From the NCBI GenBank assembly GCA_026391125.1, contig JAPLEO010000141.1, positions 1-32,504 on the forward strand: DNA of 32,504 nucleotides, written 5' to 3'. Of the stretch, positions 30,621 to 32,504 are shown one piece after another (the stretch's first letter is position 1; every line of letters starts with the position of its first letter). Position numbers and translations under genes: made by a program. The DNA is from Bacteroidota bacterium. Lineage in GTDB: Bacteria > Bacteroidota > Bacteroidia > Chitinophagales > Chitinophagaceae. The notes below the pieces were generated by a model, which did no database searches, was not told the DNA's origin, and worked only from the letters and a program-made list of their open reading frames with translations.

Positions 30621-32504
30621 ATGGCACAAGTAAAAAAGGCCACCAAATACGTTTATGCATTTGGCGGTGGAAAGGCAGATGGAAATGAATCCATGAAGAA
30701 CTTACTGGGTGGTAAAGGAGCGAACCTTGCTGAAATGGCTGGTCACCCAAAATTAAAATTACCAGTACCTCCAGGTTTTACAATCACAACTGATGTTTGT
30801 ACGTATTACTATGCAAACAAAAAGAAATATCCGGTAGTACTACAAGAGCAGGTAAAAAAAGCCCTAGGTTCTGTTGAAAAAGAAATAGGTAAAAAATTCG
30901 GTGACGTTAATAACCCACTGTTGGTTTCTGTACGTTCTGGTGCTAGAAAATCTATGCCAGGTATGATGGAAACTGTATTGGATATTGGTTTGAATGAAAA
31001 AACAATTGAAGGATTGATCAAACAATCTGGAGATGCAAGATTTGCATATGATGCTTATCGCCGTTTGATCATGATGTATGCAGATGTGGTGATGGAAAAA
31101 GCTGGTGGCATTGAAGTGAAACATGGAAAAGGCATCCGCAAACAACTGGATGAAAAACTAGAAAAAATAAAACACAAAAACGGATATAAATTAGATACCG
31201 ACCTTACTGTTGATCAATTAAAAGCCTTGGTAAAAGACTTTAAAGAAACGGTGAAAAAAGTATTGGGCAAACCTTTCCCTGAAGATCCATGGGAGCAATT
31301 ATGGGGAAGCGTTGGTGCCGTATTTAGCAGCTGGAGCGGTAAGCGTGCAGTGGAATACAGACGTATCGAAAAAATTCCTGACGAGTGGGGAACTGCAGTA
31401 ACCGTTCAGGCAATGGTATTCGGTAATATGGGCGATACCAGTGCAACAGGCGTTGCATTTACCCGTAACCCGGGTAATGGCGAAAACAAATTCTATGGCG
31501 AGTATCTTTTAAATGCACAGGGTGAAGACGTTGTTGCAGGTATTAGAACGCCAGCACCAATCAATGAATATTCAAAGAACGATCAGAGTAAACACTTACC
31601 AACATTGGAAAAAACAATGCCAGTTGTTTACAAAGAATTGTTTGCCATCCAAAATAAATTGGAAAAGCATTATAAGGATATGCAAGACATCGAGTTTACG
31701 ATTGAAAAAGGTAAACTTTATATGTTGCAATGCCGTATAGGTAAACGTAATGGTTTAGCTGCAGTGAAAATTGCGAGCGATATGTTCAACGAAAAAGTAA
31801 TTGATGCAAAAACTGCCATCATGCGCGTTGGACCAAACCAATTAGTTGAATTATTATTACCAATGCTTGATCCAAAAATTCAGGCCATCACCAAAGCCAT
31901 TGCGAAGGGTTTACCTGCTGGTCCGGGTGGTGCAAAAGGACGCGTTGTATTCTCTTCTAATGATGCAGTTGAGTGGGCAAGCCGTGGCGAAAAAGTAATT
32001 CTTGTTCGTGAAGAAACATCTCCTGAAGATGTAGATGGTATGCACAAATCTCAAGCGATCTTAACTACCAAGGGCGGTATGACTTCTCATGCTGCACTAG
32101 TTGCACGTGGTTGGGGTAAATGCTGTATCGTAGGTTGTACTGATATTGAAATTCATAGCGAAACAAAATCATTCAAAGCCAATGACGGAACCTATATTAA
32201 AGAAGGCGACTGGATCAGTTTGGATGGAACCAAAGGTTTAGTATATCATGGAAGTATGGCCTTAGTTGATATTGATTTGGATAAAAACTTGGCATATAAA
32301 AACCTAATGAAACTGGTCGACAAGATCAAAACCATGGGCGTGCGTACCAACGCAGAAACTCCTGGTGATGCTGCACAAGGTTTGAAATTTGGAGCAGAAG
32401 GTATTGGTTTATTCCGCACAGAGCATATGTTCTATGGTGAAGGAAGCGATGAACCACTATTCTTATTGCGCAAAATGATCGTGAGCAAAACTGAAAAAGA
32501 AAGA
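30621..32504 (+). CDS. ppdK: Pyruvate, phosphate dikinase (3'-truncated by the window edge)
   Basis: 628 codons are visible, with no stop before the window ends; the family is about 880-910 residues, so the C-terminal third of the PEP/pyruvate barrel is missing. Seen in order: the N-terminal ATP-grasp domain (YVYAFGGGKADGN, LLGGKGANLAEMA, LLVSVRSGARKSMPGMMETVLDIG, GTAVTVQAMVFGNMGDTSATGVAFTRNP, LYMLQCRIGKRNG), the phosphohistidine domain with TTKGGMTSHAALVARGWGKCC (His490 is the phospho-carrier), and the start of the TIM barrel (VRTNAETPGDAAQGLKFGAEGIGLFRTEHMF). It interconverts ATP + pyruvate + Pi and AMP + PEP + PPi. The ATG at 30621 follows a 46-base gap after the hypothetical gene. Confidence 0.95.
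   Translation, partial: MAQVKKATKYVYAFGGGKADGNESMKNLLGGKGANLAEMAGHPKLKLPVPPGFTITTDVCTYYYANKKKYPVVLQEQVKKALGSVEKEIGKKFGDVNNPLLVSVRSGARKSMPGMMETVLDIGLNEKTIEGLIKQSGDARFAYDAYRRLIMMYADVVMEKAGGIEVKHGKGIRKQLDEKLEKIKHKNGYKLDTDLTVDQLKALVKDFKETVKKVLGKPFPEDPWEQLWGSVGAVFSSWSGKRAVEYRRIEKIPDEWGTAVTVQAMVFGNMGDTSATGVAFTRNPGNGENKFYGEYLLNAQGEDVVAGIRTPAPINEYSKNDQSKHLPTLEKTMPVVYKELFAIQNKLEKHYKDMQDIEFTIEKGKLYMLQCRIGKRNGLAAVKIASDMFNEKVIDAKTAIMRVGPNQLVELLLPMLDPKIQAITKAIAKGLPAGPGGAKGRVVFSSNDAVEWASRGEKVILVREETSPEDVDGMHKSQAILTTKGGMTSHAALVARGWGKCCIVGCTDIEIHSETKSFKANDGTYIKEGDWISLDGTKGLVYHGSMALVDIDLDKNLAYKNLMKLVDKIKTMGVRTNAETPGDAAQGLKFGAEGIGLFRTEHMFYGEGSDEPLFLLRKMIVSKTEKER

Noticed and set aside
1..32504. tRNA, rRNA, CRISPR arrays, insertion sequences, integrases or phage genes
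   Set aside because: No cloverleaf, direct-repeat array, transposase or integrase motif was seen on either strand while reading; genes of metabolic or envelope function fill the window.

Overview
The window looks like a chromosomal segment from a member of the Bacteroidota, most likely a Chitinophagaceae-type organism. The evidence is AT-rich DNA, two large SusC-like/TonB-type outer-membrane proteins with carboxypeptidase-regulatory N-domains, a GLPGLI-family protein, several exact TAnnTTTG promoter elements (the Bacteroidota -7 box), no dependence on Shine-Dalgarno sites, and an arginine pathway built on the Bacteroidota-type N-acylornithine transcarbamylase. I see no tRNA, rRNA, CRISPR array, insertion sequence or prophage. 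Genus assignment is inference.

Layout. (1) 95-4000: a secreted GLPGLI protein converging on an outer-membrane beta-barrel protein; the gap between them carries a 29-bp inverted repeat, a 19-bp palindrome and a terminator. (2) 4089-8183, minus strand: a run of small metabolic genes (acyl-CoA ligase, VOC protein, YitT membrane protein, DODA-type dioxygenase). Two of its members are broken: the ligase has an internal deletion that shifts the frame, and an SRPBCC gene survives only as an N-terminal stub whose new frame ends in an ATGA overlap with the dioxygenase start. (3) 8387-15002, plus strand: a PAS-PAS histidine kinase with no clear start codon, its single-domain response regulator, a ComB-type phosphatase, and a very large SWIM/SNF2 helicase. 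(4) 15072-18463: a small YHS-domain lipoprotein and a second outer-membrane beta-barrel paralogue, transcribed divergently. (5) 18560-27295: an arginine operon of eight genes in the order acyltransferase-argG-argC-argD-argF'-argB-argE-argH, preceded by a leader of about 230 nt. (6) 27366-32504: a periplasmic FKBP isomerase, a zinc-ribbon protein, a catalytically dead M16 peptidase homologue, an unknown protein, and the first two thirds of pyruvate phosphate dikinase, which runs off the end.

The most interesting element is the arginine-operon leader. It has a promoter, a 32-codon reading frame ending in SPRPRRGF-stop with three arginine codons in its last six residues, and stems overlapping those codons and the stop. 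This is what a translation-sensing arginine attenuator should look like. No U-rich terminator follows the last stem, so the mechanism stays open. In the same operon the transcarbamylase carries Val at residue 90, the position that separates N-succinylornithine from N-acetylornithine enzymes. The pathway therefore probably runs on succinylated intermediates: acyl-glutamate synthesis, kinase (ArgB), reductase (ArgC), aminotransferase (ArgD), carbamoylation of N-acylornithine (ArgF'), deacylation of N-acylcitrulline (ArgE), then ArgG and ArgH.

The 4-8.5 kb block is a patch of ongoing gene decay: two deletion-derived pseudogenes plus a kinase with an obscure start, surrounded by intact genes.
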